From contig CAXXGM010000008.1 of the NCBI GenBank assembly GCA_963677325.2, positions 682,001-746,000 of the forward strand: a stretch of DNA of 64,000 nt, given 5' to 3'. The stretch is from G963677325 sp963677325. GTDB lineage: Bacteria > Bacteroidota > Bacteroidia > Bacteroidales > Prolixibacteraceae. Every line of letters begins with the position of its first letter. Positions within the stretch are counted from its first letter, which is position 1. The translations under genes were made by a program, and so were the position numbers. Below are positions 37,073-47,207 of this stretch, piece after piece. The notes beneath the pieces are model-generated. The model searched no databases. It had not been told where the DNA came from and was given only the letters and a program-made list of their open reading frames with translations.

Positions 37073-39922
37073 ATGAAAAAATTCACCGAACTTTTTTTGA
37101 AATTAGTCATGATCACTGGCTTTGCAGCCCTGTTCTTTGTGCCTCAAGCCGGAGCTCAGGAGAAGGCCGGCAGTTCAGCAGGCAAGGACAATGCGGTGGT
37201 GTTGCCGAAGCTGTTAACCGACACCGTTAATGTTCTTTATGGCACAAGACCCCTGAAATACGTTACCGGGGCGGTCTCCACTGTTTCAGGCGAGGAGATG
37301 CAAAATGTTTCGGGGAGCAACAGGCTTAATGCCCTATCGGGTCGCCTGGCCGGACTCACGGTAACACAATCTGAAGGTTTGCCGGGCTTTGAATCTCCTG
37401 CATTAGATGTTCGGGGTAGCCATACTTTCGGATCCAATCAGGACCCGGTTATCCTGATAGACGGGAGACAAGGGGATTACTCGATGCTTGATCCCTATGA
37501 TATCGAAAGTATTACCGTTCTTAAAGACGCCGCCGCTGCTATCATGTATGGGTTGCGTTCAACCAACGGTGTGATTTTAATCACCACTAAGAAAGGGCAG
37601 ACCGGAAAAATCAGAGTAAGTTTCAATAGTGAGACCTCTCTTTCGCAGCCAACACGTTTACCTAAATTCCTTGGCTCAGCTGATTACGCCACTCTTTATG
37701 ATGAGGCCCAGTTAAATGACAATCCAAGCGCCACGGTTCGTTACAGCCAGACAGATATTGACGGTTTCAAAGCTGGCAGCGATCCTTACAAGTACCCGAA
37801 TGTAAACTGGGTCAATACCTTTTTAAAGGACTATACCCTGCAGACACGGAACAGTCTGAGTGTCAGCGGCGGCACTAAAAAATCAAAATACTACATTTCT
37901 GCAAGCTATCTAAACGATAACGGTTTGTTTAACGTGGACAAAAGCGCCAATACCTATAATACCAACACCGACATGAATGTCGTGAGCACTCATGGCAATG
38001 TTGAGTTAGGGATTTCAAAAAATCTGACTTTTACAGCCGATATCCGATTATTAAGGGACGTGCGAAATGCACCGGGAGGTTTCAGCGCCAATTATGATGA
38101 CGCCTTGTTCACCTACCTGTACAGTACTCCTTTTGCAGCCCATCCGATTAAAAATGCCGACGGTTCACTGGCCGGAACAGCAGACTACCAGAATAACCCT
38201 TACGGCCTTCTCAATAAAAGGGGATACTCCATCTGGGAACACACTTCTTTGGCCTTCGCACCAGGGGTCATTTATGATCTTGGAGATTTGGTTAAAGGAT
38301 TGAAGTTCCAGGCCGAATTCGGATATTCCAATTATAACGAATACTATACCAACCGTACCAGAACCTTTGCAACTTACCAGTTAAATGCAGATGGTACTAC
38401 TTATACCCAGCGGGGAACGGAATCGGCTACCGGGAATACCGGGGCACAAAGCGCTATTTACAGGTATTATAATCAGTCGGCATCTCTGACCTATGAAACG
38501 TTATTCGGAAAGCACAGCATTAATGCATTGCTGATGTACAAGCGTGAACAGAATGAAGATGCCATGTCTGCTAATCTTGCCAATAATTATCAGGGACCCA
38601 GAGGAAATGTCTCCTACGGTTACGATAACAGGTATCTGGTTGATTTCACTTTCGCTTACCAAGGTAGTGAACAGTTCCCCAAAAACGACCGTTACGGGTT
38701 CTTCCCGGCGCTGTCGGCAGGATGGGTTCTTTCCAATGAAAAATTCATTAAAGACAATGTAGGATCTTTAATCAGCTTTCTGAAATTCAGAGGGTCTTAC
38801 GGAATGACAGGTAACATGCCTGGCACCTATTTTGGATACCTGGGTTCTTTCGCAAGCGGGACAGGATATGTGTTTGGGGCATCCCCTGCATCCCTGGGCG
38901 GTTATCTTCAGAACCGGATTGTCAACCAGGTTGCCTGGGAAACCTGTAAAAAATTAAATGCCGGTGTTGACTTTGCATTTTTCAAAAATAAACTTTCCGG
39001 TAGCTTTGATTACTTCACCGAGCGGAATGAAGACATCACCGTTTCAGGGGCTGTCACCGGAATGTTTGGAGCCTCTGTTTCCACTCCGGTCGGAATATTC
39101 GAGAACAAGGGATTCGATTTTCAACTGGCCTGGAATGATAAGATAAACAATTTTGAATATTTTATTAAAGGAAATTTTGGCATTGCCCAGAATAAAAATG
39201 TTTATTCAAACGAGCAATACCGCAATTATCCATGGATGTACACCACTGGACATCCGCTGGGTTCAAGATACGGATATGTGTTTGACCGCTTCTTCACGGA
39301 AGATGATTTTGAGAACGGTACGCGTCTTGCCAGCATTCCTGATCAAAGCTTGCTGGGCACACAACAACCCGGTGATTTGAAATACAAGGATCTCAGCGGG
39401 GATGGAGTCATTGATTCGAATGACCAGACCGTAATAGGCTTACCTAAAATTCCTGAAATAAACTACGGCGTAAGTGTTGGTTTCAAAACCAATGGATTTG
39501 ATTTCAATGCCTTATTTCAGGGGACAGGTCACAGCACCACCTATAATTCGGGTTATACTTACTGGGAATTCTATGGGAAAATCGGTAATGTTTTAGAGAA
39601 TCATCTCAACAGATGGACACCGGGTTCAGGACAAAATGCGGGATACCCAAGATTGACCCTCTCCAATGCCAACAACTTTGTATCCAATTCATACTGGATA
39701 CAGGACAATTCCTTTATCCGGTTTAAGTATGTTGAGCTGGGATACACGTTGCCTGAAAAGGTGTCTAAAAAAATCGGGATGTCAAAGCTTCGCATCTTCG
39801 TAAACGGGAACAACCTGTATGTATGGGATAAAGTCAAGCAAAAAGATCCTGAAGTGCAGGATAACGGATTGGCTTATCCAATTCCACGCACCTACAGCGC
39901 TGGATTTAACATCAATTTCTAA
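37073..39922 (+). CDS. SusC-family TonB-dependent transporter lacking the N-terminal carboxypeptidase-like domain
   Basis: A 949-residue outer-membrane transporter, shorter than the two other SusC proteins here. After the signal peptide (ending PQAGAQ) there is no carboxypeptidase-regulatory-like domain. A short linker leads directly to DTVNVLYGTRPLKYVTGAVS, the counterpart of the SusC TonB-box/plug start. The plug has LDVRGSHTFGSNQDPVILIDG and TVLKDAAAAIMYGLRSTNGV. The barrel ends YSAGFNINF with a terminal Phe. It leads a four-gene SusC-SusD-SusC-SusD operon, with 18 bp to the partner SusD gene. The domain-less SusC type is known, but it is uncommon beside a full-domain partner. Confidence 0.93.
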   Translation: MKKFTELFLKLVMITGFAALFFVPQAGAQEKAGSSAGKDNAVVLPKLLTDTVNVLYGTRPLKYVTGAVSTVSGEEMQNVSGSNRLNALSGRLAGLTVTQSEGLPGFESPALDVRGSHTFGSNQDPVILIDGRQGDYSMLDPYDIESITVLKDAAAAIMYGLRSTNGVILITTKKGQTGKIRVSFNSETSLSQPTRLPKFLGSADYATLYDEAQLNDNPSATVRYSQTDIDGFKAGSDPYKYPNVNWVNTFLKDYTLQTRNSLSVSGGTKKSKYYISASYLNDNGLFNVDKSANTYNTNTDMNVVSTHGNVELGISKNLTFTADIRLLRDVRNAPGGFSANYDDALFTYLYSTPFAAHPIKNADGSLAGTADYQNNPYGLLNKRGYSIWEHTSLAFAPGVIYDLGDLVKGLKFQAEFGYSNYNEYYTNRTRTFATYQLNADGTTYTQRGTESATGNTGAQSAIYRYYNQSASLTYETLFGKHSINALLMYKREQNEDAMSANLANNYQGPRGNVSYGYDNRYLVDFTFAYQGSEQFPKNDRYGFFPALSAGWVLSNEKFIKDNVGSLISFLKFRGSYGMTGNMPGTYFGYLGSFASGTGYVFGASPASLGGYLQNRIVNQVAWETCKKLNAGVDFAFFKNKLSGSFDYFTERNEDITVSGAVTGMFGASVSTPVGIFENKGFDFQLAWNDKINNFEYFIKGNFGIAQNKNVYSNEQYRNYPWMYTTGHPLGSRYGYVFDRFFTEDDFENGTRLASIPDQSLLGTQQPGDLKYKDLSGDGVIDSNDQTVIGLPKIPEINYGVSVGFKTNGFDFNALFQGTGHSTTYNSGYTYWEFYGKIGNVLENHLNRWTPGSGQNAGYPRLTLSNANNFVSNSYWIQDNSFIRFKYVELGYTLPEKVSKKIGMSKLRIFVNGNNLYVWDKVKQKDPEVQDNGLAYPIPRTYSAGFNINF

Positions 39923-39940
39923 TTCTTAAACTCGAAGTGT

Positions 39941-41638
39941 ATGAAAAATTTTATCTATACTTTTGTATTATTCACATTGGCTTTGTTATCTTCCTGTACC
40001 AAGGAAGGTATCAACAACCTCCCCTATAATTTTGCTACTTCAGTGCCAATCTGTGCTGACTCGGCTAAGGTGGAATTGTTTGTCGCCAACATCTATTCCT
40101 CCATGCCTACAGGTTACAACCGTATCTCCGGTACTTCGATGGTCGCTTCCTCCACGGATGAAGCGGTTCATGCTGTCAGCGGTTCAGGAGCCGAACTGTG
40201 GGGAGAAGGCAGCTGGGGTTCTACTGCCTTATACGACAACACATTTGCTGCCTGCTACACGGGTATTCGCCATAGTTATGATTACTTCAATTTAATCGAA
40301 CCCAATGTAAGGGATATCGTATTGAGCCAGGCAGGGAAGAACCGCCTGAAAGGACAGGTTCTCTTTCTCAGAGCCTTCTATAATTTTGAAGTATTTAAAA
40401 GGTTCGGCGGATATCCCATCGTGTTGAATGCTCTTAATATAACGGATGATTTGAATATCCCCCGCTCAAATTACGACGAATGCGTAAAATACATCTCTGA
40501 TCTGTGTGATTCAGCTGCTTATTATCTTCCGACAACCTGGGTTGCTACCGGGCTTGGACGCGCTACCAAGGGAGCGGCCCTGGCTTTAAAGGCAAGGTTG
40601 TATCTATATGCTGCCAGCCCCTTGTTTAACGATCAAACCAAAAATTCCAACACTCCGGAACACGGTGTTTATGATCCTGCAAAATGGGAAAAGGCCGCGG
40701 CTGCCGCTGCAGCAGTTATCAATCTGAAAGTTTATTCGTTATATGCAACCGGAACTGGGTATGATCAATTCTTTTACACACTGAACCCCAACGCAGAAAT
40801 CATTCTTTCCTCCATGGCTGCCGCCAACAATACGGTTGAAAGCCAGAACGGCCCTGTTAGTATTACCGGTGGCCAGGGGGGTACTTGTCCTTCCTGGGAT
40901 CTGGTGCAGGACTATGAAATGCTGACCGGGATTCCTTTTGACTGGAATAATCCCGCACATGCTGCAACTCCATTTGCCAACAGGGATCCCCGTTTTGCCA
41001 AAAGCGTCCTATACAACGGTGCAACTTGGATGAACGGAGCTATTGAAACCTTCGAAGGAGGTAAAGATAAAGTTGGGAACAAGGCCACCCGAACCGGTTT
41101 CTACCTTCGTAAATTCTTAAACATAAACGCAAAATGGAATGCCCCCGCGGGGACCACTTACCATTGCTGGCCCTTGTTCCGCTATGGCGAAGTATTGCTG
41201 AATTACGCGGAAGCCATGAACGAAGCCTACGGTCCGGATGTTGATCCGAAAGGATATGGTATGACGGCTCGCGCAGCTATTACACTGATCCGTACCAGGG
41301 CCGGATTAACAGCTAATAAGGATTTTCTGGTAACCACTGCGGCTAATTATGTTCCTGCCGGTGATCAGGCCAAAATGCGTAATGCCATCCGTCATGAACG
41401 CAGAATCGAGCTTGTATTCGAGGAACACCGTCATCTTGATTTAAGAAGATGGAAACTTGCCGAAGATGTACTGAACAAGCCGGTGCACGGTTTGAAAATT
41501 GAAAAAAATGGGAGTACTTACACTTACACCCCTATTGAAGTCGAAACCCGTGCATTTGAGCCTAAGATGTATCTGTATCCTTTCCCCGAATCGGAGGTTA
41601 GCAGAAATAAGAGTTTAGTTCAAAATACTGGCTGGTAA
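39941..41638 (+). CDS. SusD/RagB-family lipoprotein, partner of the first SusC of the operon
   Basis: A 565-residue outer-membrane lipoprotein with lipid Cys at residue 19 (LALLSSC). SusD features are LKGQVLFLRAFYNFEVFKRFGGYPIV, ATKGAALALKARLYLYAASPLF, WPLFRYGEVLLNYAEAMNEAYG and the C-terminal RHERRIELVFEEHRHLDLRRW. It is expected to bind glycan and close the lid over the SusC encoded 18 bp upstream. The next SusC gene starts 16 bp downstream, so all four genes should share one mRNA. Confidence 0.95.
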   Translation: MKNFIYTFVLFTLALLSSCTKEGINNLPYNFATSVPICADSAKVELFVANIYSSMPTGYNRISGTSMVASSTDEAVHAVSGSGAELWGEGSWGSTALYDNTFAACYTGIRHSYDYFNLIEPNVRDIVLSQAGKNRLKGQVLFLRAFYNFEVFKRFGGYPIVLNALNITDDLNIPRSNYDECVKYISDLCDSAAYYLPTTWVATGLGRATKGAALALKARLYLYAASPLFNDQTKNSNTPEHGVYDPAKWEKAAAAAAAVINLKVYSLYATGTGYDQFFYTLNPNAEIILSSMAAANNTVESQNGPVSITGGQGGTCPSWDLVQDYEMLTGIPFDWNNPAHAATPFANRDPRFAKSVLYNGATWMNGAIETFEGGKDKVGNKATRTGFYLRKFLNINAKWNAPAGTTYHCWPLFRYGEVLLNYAEAMNEAYGPDVDPKGYGMTARAAITLIRTRAGLTANKDFLVTTAANYVPAGDQAKMRNAIRHERRIELVFEEHRHLDLRRWKLAEDVLNKPVHGLKIEKNGSTYTYTPIEVETRAFEPKMYLYPFPESEVSRNKSLVQNTGW

Positions 41639-41654
41639 TCTAATTAATAAATTT

Positions 41655-44600
41655 ATGAACATCATGAAAAGAATTCTTACATTTATATTGTTTATAATAT
41701 TTGCCGGTAATCTGATGGCACAAGAGGTTACGGTCACCGGGAAGATTATTTCCGGAGAGGATAATATGTCACTTCCGGGTGTGACTGTAATCGTTAAGGG
41801 GACCACTATAGGAACCATAACCGATGCGGACGGTAACTATCAAATCAAGGCGCCCTCCAAGAGCGCTACCTTACGATTCAGTTCCATAGGTTTTGACACC
41901 CAGGAAATGGCCGTGGGAAACCGTACAAAAATTAATCTGACACTGAAGCCAAATATTACCGCTTTAAGTGAAGTGGTGGCTGTCGGTTTTGGTTCGCAGA
42001 AAAAAGCAAGCGTCACGGGAGCTATCTCCTCTATCAAGAATGAAGAGTTGAAACGGGAGTCCACATCCAACCTTACCGCCTCCATCGGAGGACGTGTAAC
42101 AGGGGTCTTGGTTCGTTTGAATGACGGAAACATTGGCGGCGGTGACAACCGGTACAGCAATCAATCCCTGGATGATGCCATCATCCGAATCCGGGGGATT
42201 GCTACAACCAATAATGCAAGCCCACTGGTATTAGTGGATGGAATCGAATCTTCTTTCTCAAGGATAAATCCTGAGGATATTGAACAGTTCAGTGTATTGA
42301 AAGATGCTTCTGCAACGGCTGTATACGGTGTGAGGGGTGCAAACGGAGTTATTATAATCACCACAAAGTCCGGATCAGTTGGTGCACCTAAGGTGACGCT
42401 GAGCTCCCAGATCAGAATGCAATCACCTTTGAAATATCCGCGTCCGCTTCGCGCCTATGATTATGCCTATCTGTACAACGAGGCTTGCCGAAATTCTGGT
42501 CTTAACGAGAAGTACACTGCTGCGGATCTTGAACATTGGAGAACCGGGGACGATCCTATCGGACATCCCGATGTAGACTGGTACGATGAACTTGTTAAAG
42601 ATCATTTCTGGGAACAACAACATATCGTGAACCTTTCTGGAGGAACAGAAAGCGTGAAATATTATGTTTCCGGTGAATATAATCATGCCGGTGGACCGTT
42701 TGATGCAGGTCCAGGCCTGGAATCCAAGTATAACCGTTACAATCTGCGTACCAATTTAGACTTTACCATTACCAAGACTACCCAGTTAAGCGTAAAACTG
42801 AACGGACGATATGAGCAGAAGGGTGATGTTAACCACGGTGAGTCAACCGGACAACGTTACTATGGTTCATTCTGGTATGACATTGATAACAAGGTAGGTA
42901 ATGTAAGCCCGATTTACAATCCAAACGGGACCTATGCTTTTTATTCTGCCGGTTGGAATGCCATGGCGGATCTGAAAAACGGCGGATATCGCTGGCGTTT
43001 GAACAGCACCGGAGAAACAAGTTTCAACCTGAAGCAAAAGCTCGACTTCATTACCAAAGGTCTTTCCGCCCGGGGTATGATGGGATTGAATTACGGTTCC
43101 GGAACCAGAAAGTCTGTTGGAGGTGAAATTGAACCGGAACTCTGGAACTATAACTACGTAACAGGGAAATATACCATGGCGAGGGCTATGGCCGTGCCTT
43201 CCGTCGGTGTTGCTGCTTTGACTTATTTCAGAAGGAGCCAGATGGAATTTGCTCTCAATTATGACAGGACTTTCGGCAAACACCATGTAACGGGAATGGG
43301 TGTGTACAGCCAGAATTCAACTTTCTCGAATTATAATTTGCCGATTAATTACCGCGGACTTGCCGGAAGGGCTACCTATGATTGGAAAGCCAAATATTTC
43401 GCGGAAGTTAACCTTGGCTACAACGGTTCTGACCAGTTCAGCAAGGGACATCGTTACGCTTTATTGCCTGCAGGTTCATTGGGTTGGGTTCTTACAGAGG
43501 AAAATTTCATGAAACAAAATGTGAGGTTCATTAATTTCCTTAAAGTCAGGGGATCTTATGGTGATACAGGTAATGACAGAATCGGATCCGGTCAACGTTA
43601 TCTGTACCAATATCAATTCAATCAAACGGGTAACTCATCCAGCAGCAGATATTTTGAGTATGCTTATGAGACTTATAATTTTGGGTTAACTCCGGTAAGA
43701 GTGACCGGATTAACAGAGGGGTCCCTGGGTAATGACAAAGTTTCCTGGGAAATTGCCCATAAAGCCAACGTGGGTTTTGATCTCCGGGCTCTTAACGACC
43801 ATCTGACTGTTACGGCTGATGTTTTCCAGGAAAAAAGGGATAACATTCTGGTGACCAGAGGCGATGTTCCGCAGATTTCCGGGATCACTTCGGGTATGCT
43901 TCCTGCAGTAAACCTTGGTAAAATAACCAATAAAGGATATGAACTCACCCTTGGTTATAACAATCATTTTGGTGATTTGGGTTATAGCCTGGGACTTAAC
44001 TATTCCTACGCTCATAATAACATCGATTATATTGCTGAGGTTCAGAAGGAATTTGCTTACCAGATGCAGGTTAACCACCCGATTGGTCAGGCTTTCGGAT
44101 ATGTTTGGACCGGGAAATTCTATGATGCTCCTGACCTGAGCAATCCCAATGTTCCAAAGCCGGTTGGTATTATTTACCCCGGGGACCTGATGTTTAAAGA
44201 CCTCAACAAAGATGGAATCATCGATGATCGGGACAGAACCGCTATCGGTTATCCTGCCATTCCTGAGATTGTTTATGGTATAACCATTGACTTATCCTTT
44301 AAAAATTTCTACCTTAATACTTTCTGGCAGGGAGCTGCTCACACCAGTGTATCTTTCGGGGGAGCCATGAGGTATGAATTTACGCCTAACGTATACGATT
44401 TTCATTATGACCGTTGGGTGTTTGATCCTGCCAACAAGCTTGATACAAGAGCCACGGCCAGCTATCCTTCCCTGCATATACCTGCGACACCTCAGACTAC
44501 TACTATGTCTACCTTCCAGTTGATGAATGGGAATTATATCCGTTTAAAATCTGTAGAATTTGGATACAATTTCCCGAAGAGTATGGCCCAGAGGCTGAAA

Positions 44601-44780
44601 TTTTCAGAACTCAGGGTTTTTGTCAGCGGTTCGAACCTGTTGACTTTCGATCATCTGAAATACGTGGATCCTGAGTATGCCTCTTCGAATTCTACTATTG
44701 CCGCAAGTACTGACGGAGGACGGGCCAACACCTATCCACAGACTAAGTTTTACGCCGTTGGACTTAATATTACATTTTAG
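41655..44780 (+). CDS. SusC/RagA-family TonB-dependent transporter
   Basis: A 1041-residue transporter with a signal peptide (ending NLMAQ) and a carboxypeptidase-regulatory-like domain (VTVTGKIISGEDNMSLPGV to about residue 95). The SusC motif is SEVVAVGFGSQKKASVTGAI. The plug includes IRIRGIATTNNASPLVLVDG and SVLKDASATAVYGVRGANGV. The C-terminus is FYAVGLNITF. The start could be 41655 or the ATG at 41664 (MKRILTF), which gives the more usual signal start. It is the third gene of the operon, and unlike the first SusC it keeps its N-terminal domain. Confidence 0.96.
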   Translation: MNIMKRILTFILFIIFAGNLMAQEVTVTGKIISGEDNMSLPGVTVIVKGTTIGTITDADGNYQIKAPSKSATLRFSSIGFDTQEMAVGNRTKINLTLKPNITALSEVVAVGFGSQKKASVTGAISSIKNEELKRESTSNLTASIGGRVTGVLVRLNDGNIGGGDNRYSNQSLDDAIIRIRGIATTNNASPLVLVDGIESSFSRINPEDIEQFSVLKDASATAVYGVRGANGVIIITTKSGSVGAPKVTLSSQIRMQSPLKYPRPLRAYDYAYLYNEACRNSGLNEKYTAADLEHWRTGDDPIGHPDVDWYDELVKDHFWEQQHIVNLSGGTESVKYYVSGEYNHAGGPFDAGPGLESKYNRYNLRTNLDFTITKTTQLSVKLNGRYEQKGDVNHGESTGQRYYGSFWYDIDNKVGNVSPIYNPNGTYAFYSAGWNAMADLKNGGYRWRLNSTGETSFNLKQKLDFITKGLSARGMMGLNYGSGTRKSVGGEIEPELWNYNYVTGKYTMARAMAVPSVGVAALTYFRRSQMEFALNYDRTFGKHHVTGMGVYSQNSTFSNYNLPINYRGLAGRATYDWKAKYFAEVNLGYNGSDQFSKGHRYALLPAGSLGWVLTEENFMKQNVRFINFLKVRGSYGDTGNDRIGSGQRYLYQYQFNQTGNSSSSRYFEYAYETYNFGLTPVRVTGLTEGSLGNDKVSWEIAHKANVGFDLRALNDHLTVTADVFQEKRDNILVTRGDVPQISGITSGMLPAVNLGKITNKGYELTLGYNNHFGDLGYSLGLNYSYAHNNIDYIAEVQKEFAYQMQVNHPIGQAFGYVWTGKFYDAPDLSNPNVPKPVGIIYPGDLMFKDLNKDGIIDDRDRTAIGYPAIPEIVYGITIDLSFKNFYLNTFWQGAAHTSVSFGGAMRYEFTPNVYDFHYDRWVFDPANKLDTRATASYPSLHIPATPQTTTMSTFQLMNGNYIRLKSVEFGYNFPKSMAQRLKFSELRVFVSGSNLLTFDHLKYVDPEYASSNSTIAASTDGGRANTYPQTKFYAVGLNITF

Positions 44781-44806
44781 TTTGAATAACAGTAAAATCA
44801 AATACT

Positions 44807-46651
44807 ATGTATAAGATAACTTTTATATTTTTCGCTTTAGTTGCTTTGTTTGCCTCTTGTGCAAAAGACCAGGCAGGCCTGCTTGACCCGGCAACGAGCG
44901 TTCTTGATGATAAACAGGTGTTTTCCAGCGCTGTGTACACCGATCAATATCTGAATGATATTTACGGTTGGCTTCTTCCGGTTTATGCTACCACGGGAAA
45001 TAATGGTACCCGGTGGGGTATGGATGTTCTGTTGGAAGCTACTACAGACAATGGTTCAAGCAACACTTCCTCAACAGGAGCTTTCCGTACCTTCAATACA
45101 GGAGCATGGACTGCCGCTTCAACCGGAATGTTTTATAATACTGACTGGCAGAATCATTATCGCGCTATCCGGGCCGCCAATTTATATTTAAAAAACATCG
45201 ATAATGTACCTTTGGATCCCGAATACAACTTTGACGAGCCCACCCGGACTAACCGGAAGGCAGAAGCTGTATTTTTAAAAGCATGGTTCTATGCAGAACT
45301 TTGCAAGGAGTTCGGCGGTGTTCCATTGCTGGATGAGGCCCTGGATGTTGCGGCCGATATGAAAATTCCGAGGAGTACCTATGACGAGACTGTTTCGTAT
45401 ATTGTCAATTTGTGCGATCAGGCTGCTGCCGTACTGCCTGCTCATTATGCCGATAACCAATTGGGAAGAGTGACCAAGGGAGCTGCGTTGGCCTTAAAAG
45501 CCAGGACCCTGTTTTATGCTGCAAGCCCCCTTTGGAATAATCCAGCAAAACCTGATGATTCTCCATTTCGCGGCAAATATGATGCAAACAAATGGAGAGT
45601 AGCTGCTGAGGCATACAAGGCTTTCCTTGATTATAATAAAACGGGTAATACAAACCCGTATGAGCTCAATAGTGATATTTCCACTATGTTTACCACACTG
45701 CAGGAAAATAAGGAATGGGTTTTCGAACACCGGATGCGTCCGCAAGCCTATATGACCTATATCAGTATTCCCACTAAGGTGTGGACCGCTCCCGGGCCTA
45801 CTAAAAATGGCTGCAACCAGGTAACCTACAATATGGTGAAAGAATACGAGATTCTGAAGAACGGCGTAGCTTATTCAATTGATGATCCGGCTTCCGGTTA
45901 CAATCCAAACGATCCGTTCAAAAACCGTGATCCGCGGTTCTATCGCGACTGTATGTTCAATGGTTTCAAATACCAGGGCAAAACCACGGCATTCGGAGTA
46001 CTGGAAAGCGGCGCTGTTGTCACGCTAATGAATCCAACGGAAGTCAGCCCTTACTATACTTATGTTTTTAGCATAAAATTTGCTGATTTAACTTTGACCG
46101 CCAGTGGCGCTGATGGTCGTAATCCCACGGCTGTATCCACATCGGGCGCTAATTATCCATACATCCGGTTAGCCGAGATTTACCTGGACTATGCTGAAGC
46201 CATGAATGAAGCTTTTGGTCCGGAAGTTGACGGATTAGGACTTGGAATGACCGCTTTAGATGCGTTGAATAAGGTTCGGACCCGGTCTGCCTACCAACCA
46301 AAGCAGGAATACCTTGGATATACCGGAAGCATGCCGCCTATCGCATCTGGCTTGTCAAAAGACGCCATGCGCGTGAAGATCCGTCATGAAAGACGTGTGG
46401 AGCTGACTTTTGAAGAGCACCGGTTCTGGGATTGTCGCCGCTGGAAAGTAGCGCCAGAAACGGCTATTCAAGCTCAGATTCCTACCTGGAAAGCCAACGG
46501 GACTTGTGAGTATCCGATTGTTACTATAGAGACCCGGCCATGGGATTCCAAAACGTTCCGTATGCCGATTCCTGAGAACGAAACATTCGCTAACCCGGCT
46601 CTGGAGCAAAATCCAGGATATAACCGGAGTAAAGAATCGTCTGAAGATTAA
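44807..46651 (+). CDS. SusD/RagB-family lipoprotein, partner of the second SusC of the operon
   Basis: A 614-residue lipoprotein with lipid Cys at residue 18 (ALFASC). SusD signatures are RKAEAVFLKAWFYAELCKEFGGVPLL, TKGAALALKARTLFYAASPLW, IRLAEIYLDYAEAMNEAFG and RHERRVELTFEEHRFWDCRRW. It follows its SusC by 26 bp and is the last gene of the operon, with a strong terminator hairpin starting 25 bp after its stop. The two SusD proteins share only family-level similarity, so the two pairs probably handle different glycan pieces. Confidence 0.95.
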   Translation: MYKITFIFFALVALFASCAKDQAGLLDPATSVLDDKQVFSSAVYTDQYLNDIYGWLLPVYATTGNNGTRWGMDVLLEATTDNGSSNTSSTGAFRTFNTGAWTAASTGMFYNTDWQNHYRAIRAANLYLKNIDNVPLDPEYNFDEPTRTNRKAEAVFLKAWFYAELCKEFGGVPLLDEALDVAADMKIPRSTYDETVSYIVNLCDQAAAVLPAHYADNQLGRVTKGAALALKARTLFYAASPLWNNPAKPDDSPFRGKYDANKWRVAAEAYKAFLDYNKTGNTNPYELNSDISTMFTTLQENKEWVFEHRMRPQAYMTYISIPTKVWTAPGPTKNGCNQVTYNMVKEYEILKNGVAYSIDDPASGYNPNDPFKNRDPRFYRDCMFNGFKYQGKTTAFGVLESGAVVTLMNPTEVSPYYTYVFSIKFADLTLTASGADGRNPTAVSTSGANYPYIRLAEIYLDYAEAMNEAFGPEVDGLGLGMTALDALNKVRTRSAYQPKQEYLGYTGSMPPIASGLSKDAMRVKIRHERRVELTFEEHRFWDCRRWKVAPETAIQAQIPTWKANGTCEYPIVTIETRPWDSKTFRMPIPENETFANPALEQNPGYNRSKESSED

Positions 46652-46675
46652 CCTTAATTTTTGTCTGAATTAAAT

Positions 46676-46715
46676 ACCCATACAGGAATTATAATATCCT
46701 GTGTGGGTTTTTTTT
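46676..46715 (+). terminator. Rho-independent terminator of the SusCDCD operon
   Basis: A 12-bp stem (46676-46687 with 46697-46708) containing one G-U pair, a 9-base AT-rich loop, and a following T run. It lies 25 bp after the last SusD stop. Confidence 0.9.
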
Positions 46716-46861
46716 GCAGAGAGCAGAGGAAGGGAAAAGGGAGACAGGAATGCTTAATATCATTCTGTTGCTTGAGGAGGGAGCAATTTTTTTATTCTTC
46801 AGGGACTAAACAAGCTCATTATGCCAATTGAGTTTTGAGATCTGATCATTGCTTTGGTATT

Positions 46862-47005
46862 TAATGTCAAGAATATAAGGTCGTATTTTCAGGCTGAAGG
46901 AGTTTAGACTCCAGGCTGAAGGATCATAATATTCCCCTTTTACCATTAGCCTAACCACCTATAGCCTATAAGCCTCATAGGACATTATTTTATTCCAATT
47001 ACTTA
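46862..47005. repeat. Dispersed 144-bp intergenic repeat, copy B
   Basis: Nearly identical to 30416-30559 in the same orientation; differences are scattered single bases. It lies between the operon terminator and the promoter of the ceramidase-like gene. No open frame. Confidence 0.85.
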
Positions 47006-47149
47006 ATAATCGTTTGAGCCAATTGTTTTATTTATTTGAAATTATTGTGAGGAGGTGAGGAAGTCCGTCTTAGCAACTTAATTTTCTTCAGACTGACACT
47101 CATTCAAGGATTTGATACTGCCATAAATTGATGAAAACTACTCTTCCAA

Positions 47150-47179
47150 TTGTTTTAAGTAATTAATAAAATATCTTTG
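47150..47179 (+). promoter_or_regulatory. Bacteroidota-type promoter for the ceramidase-like gene
   Basis: TTG at 47150-47152 is followed after 19 bp by TATCTTTG (47172-47179), matching the -33 and TAnnTTTG -7 elements. The predicted leader is about 20-25 bases before ATG 47208. This suggests the enzyme genes 47208-59976 are transcribed separately from the SusCDCD operon. Confidence 0.6.
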
Positions 47180-47207
47180 TGGCGATCTGAAAATTAAAAG
47201 AAGCGAA

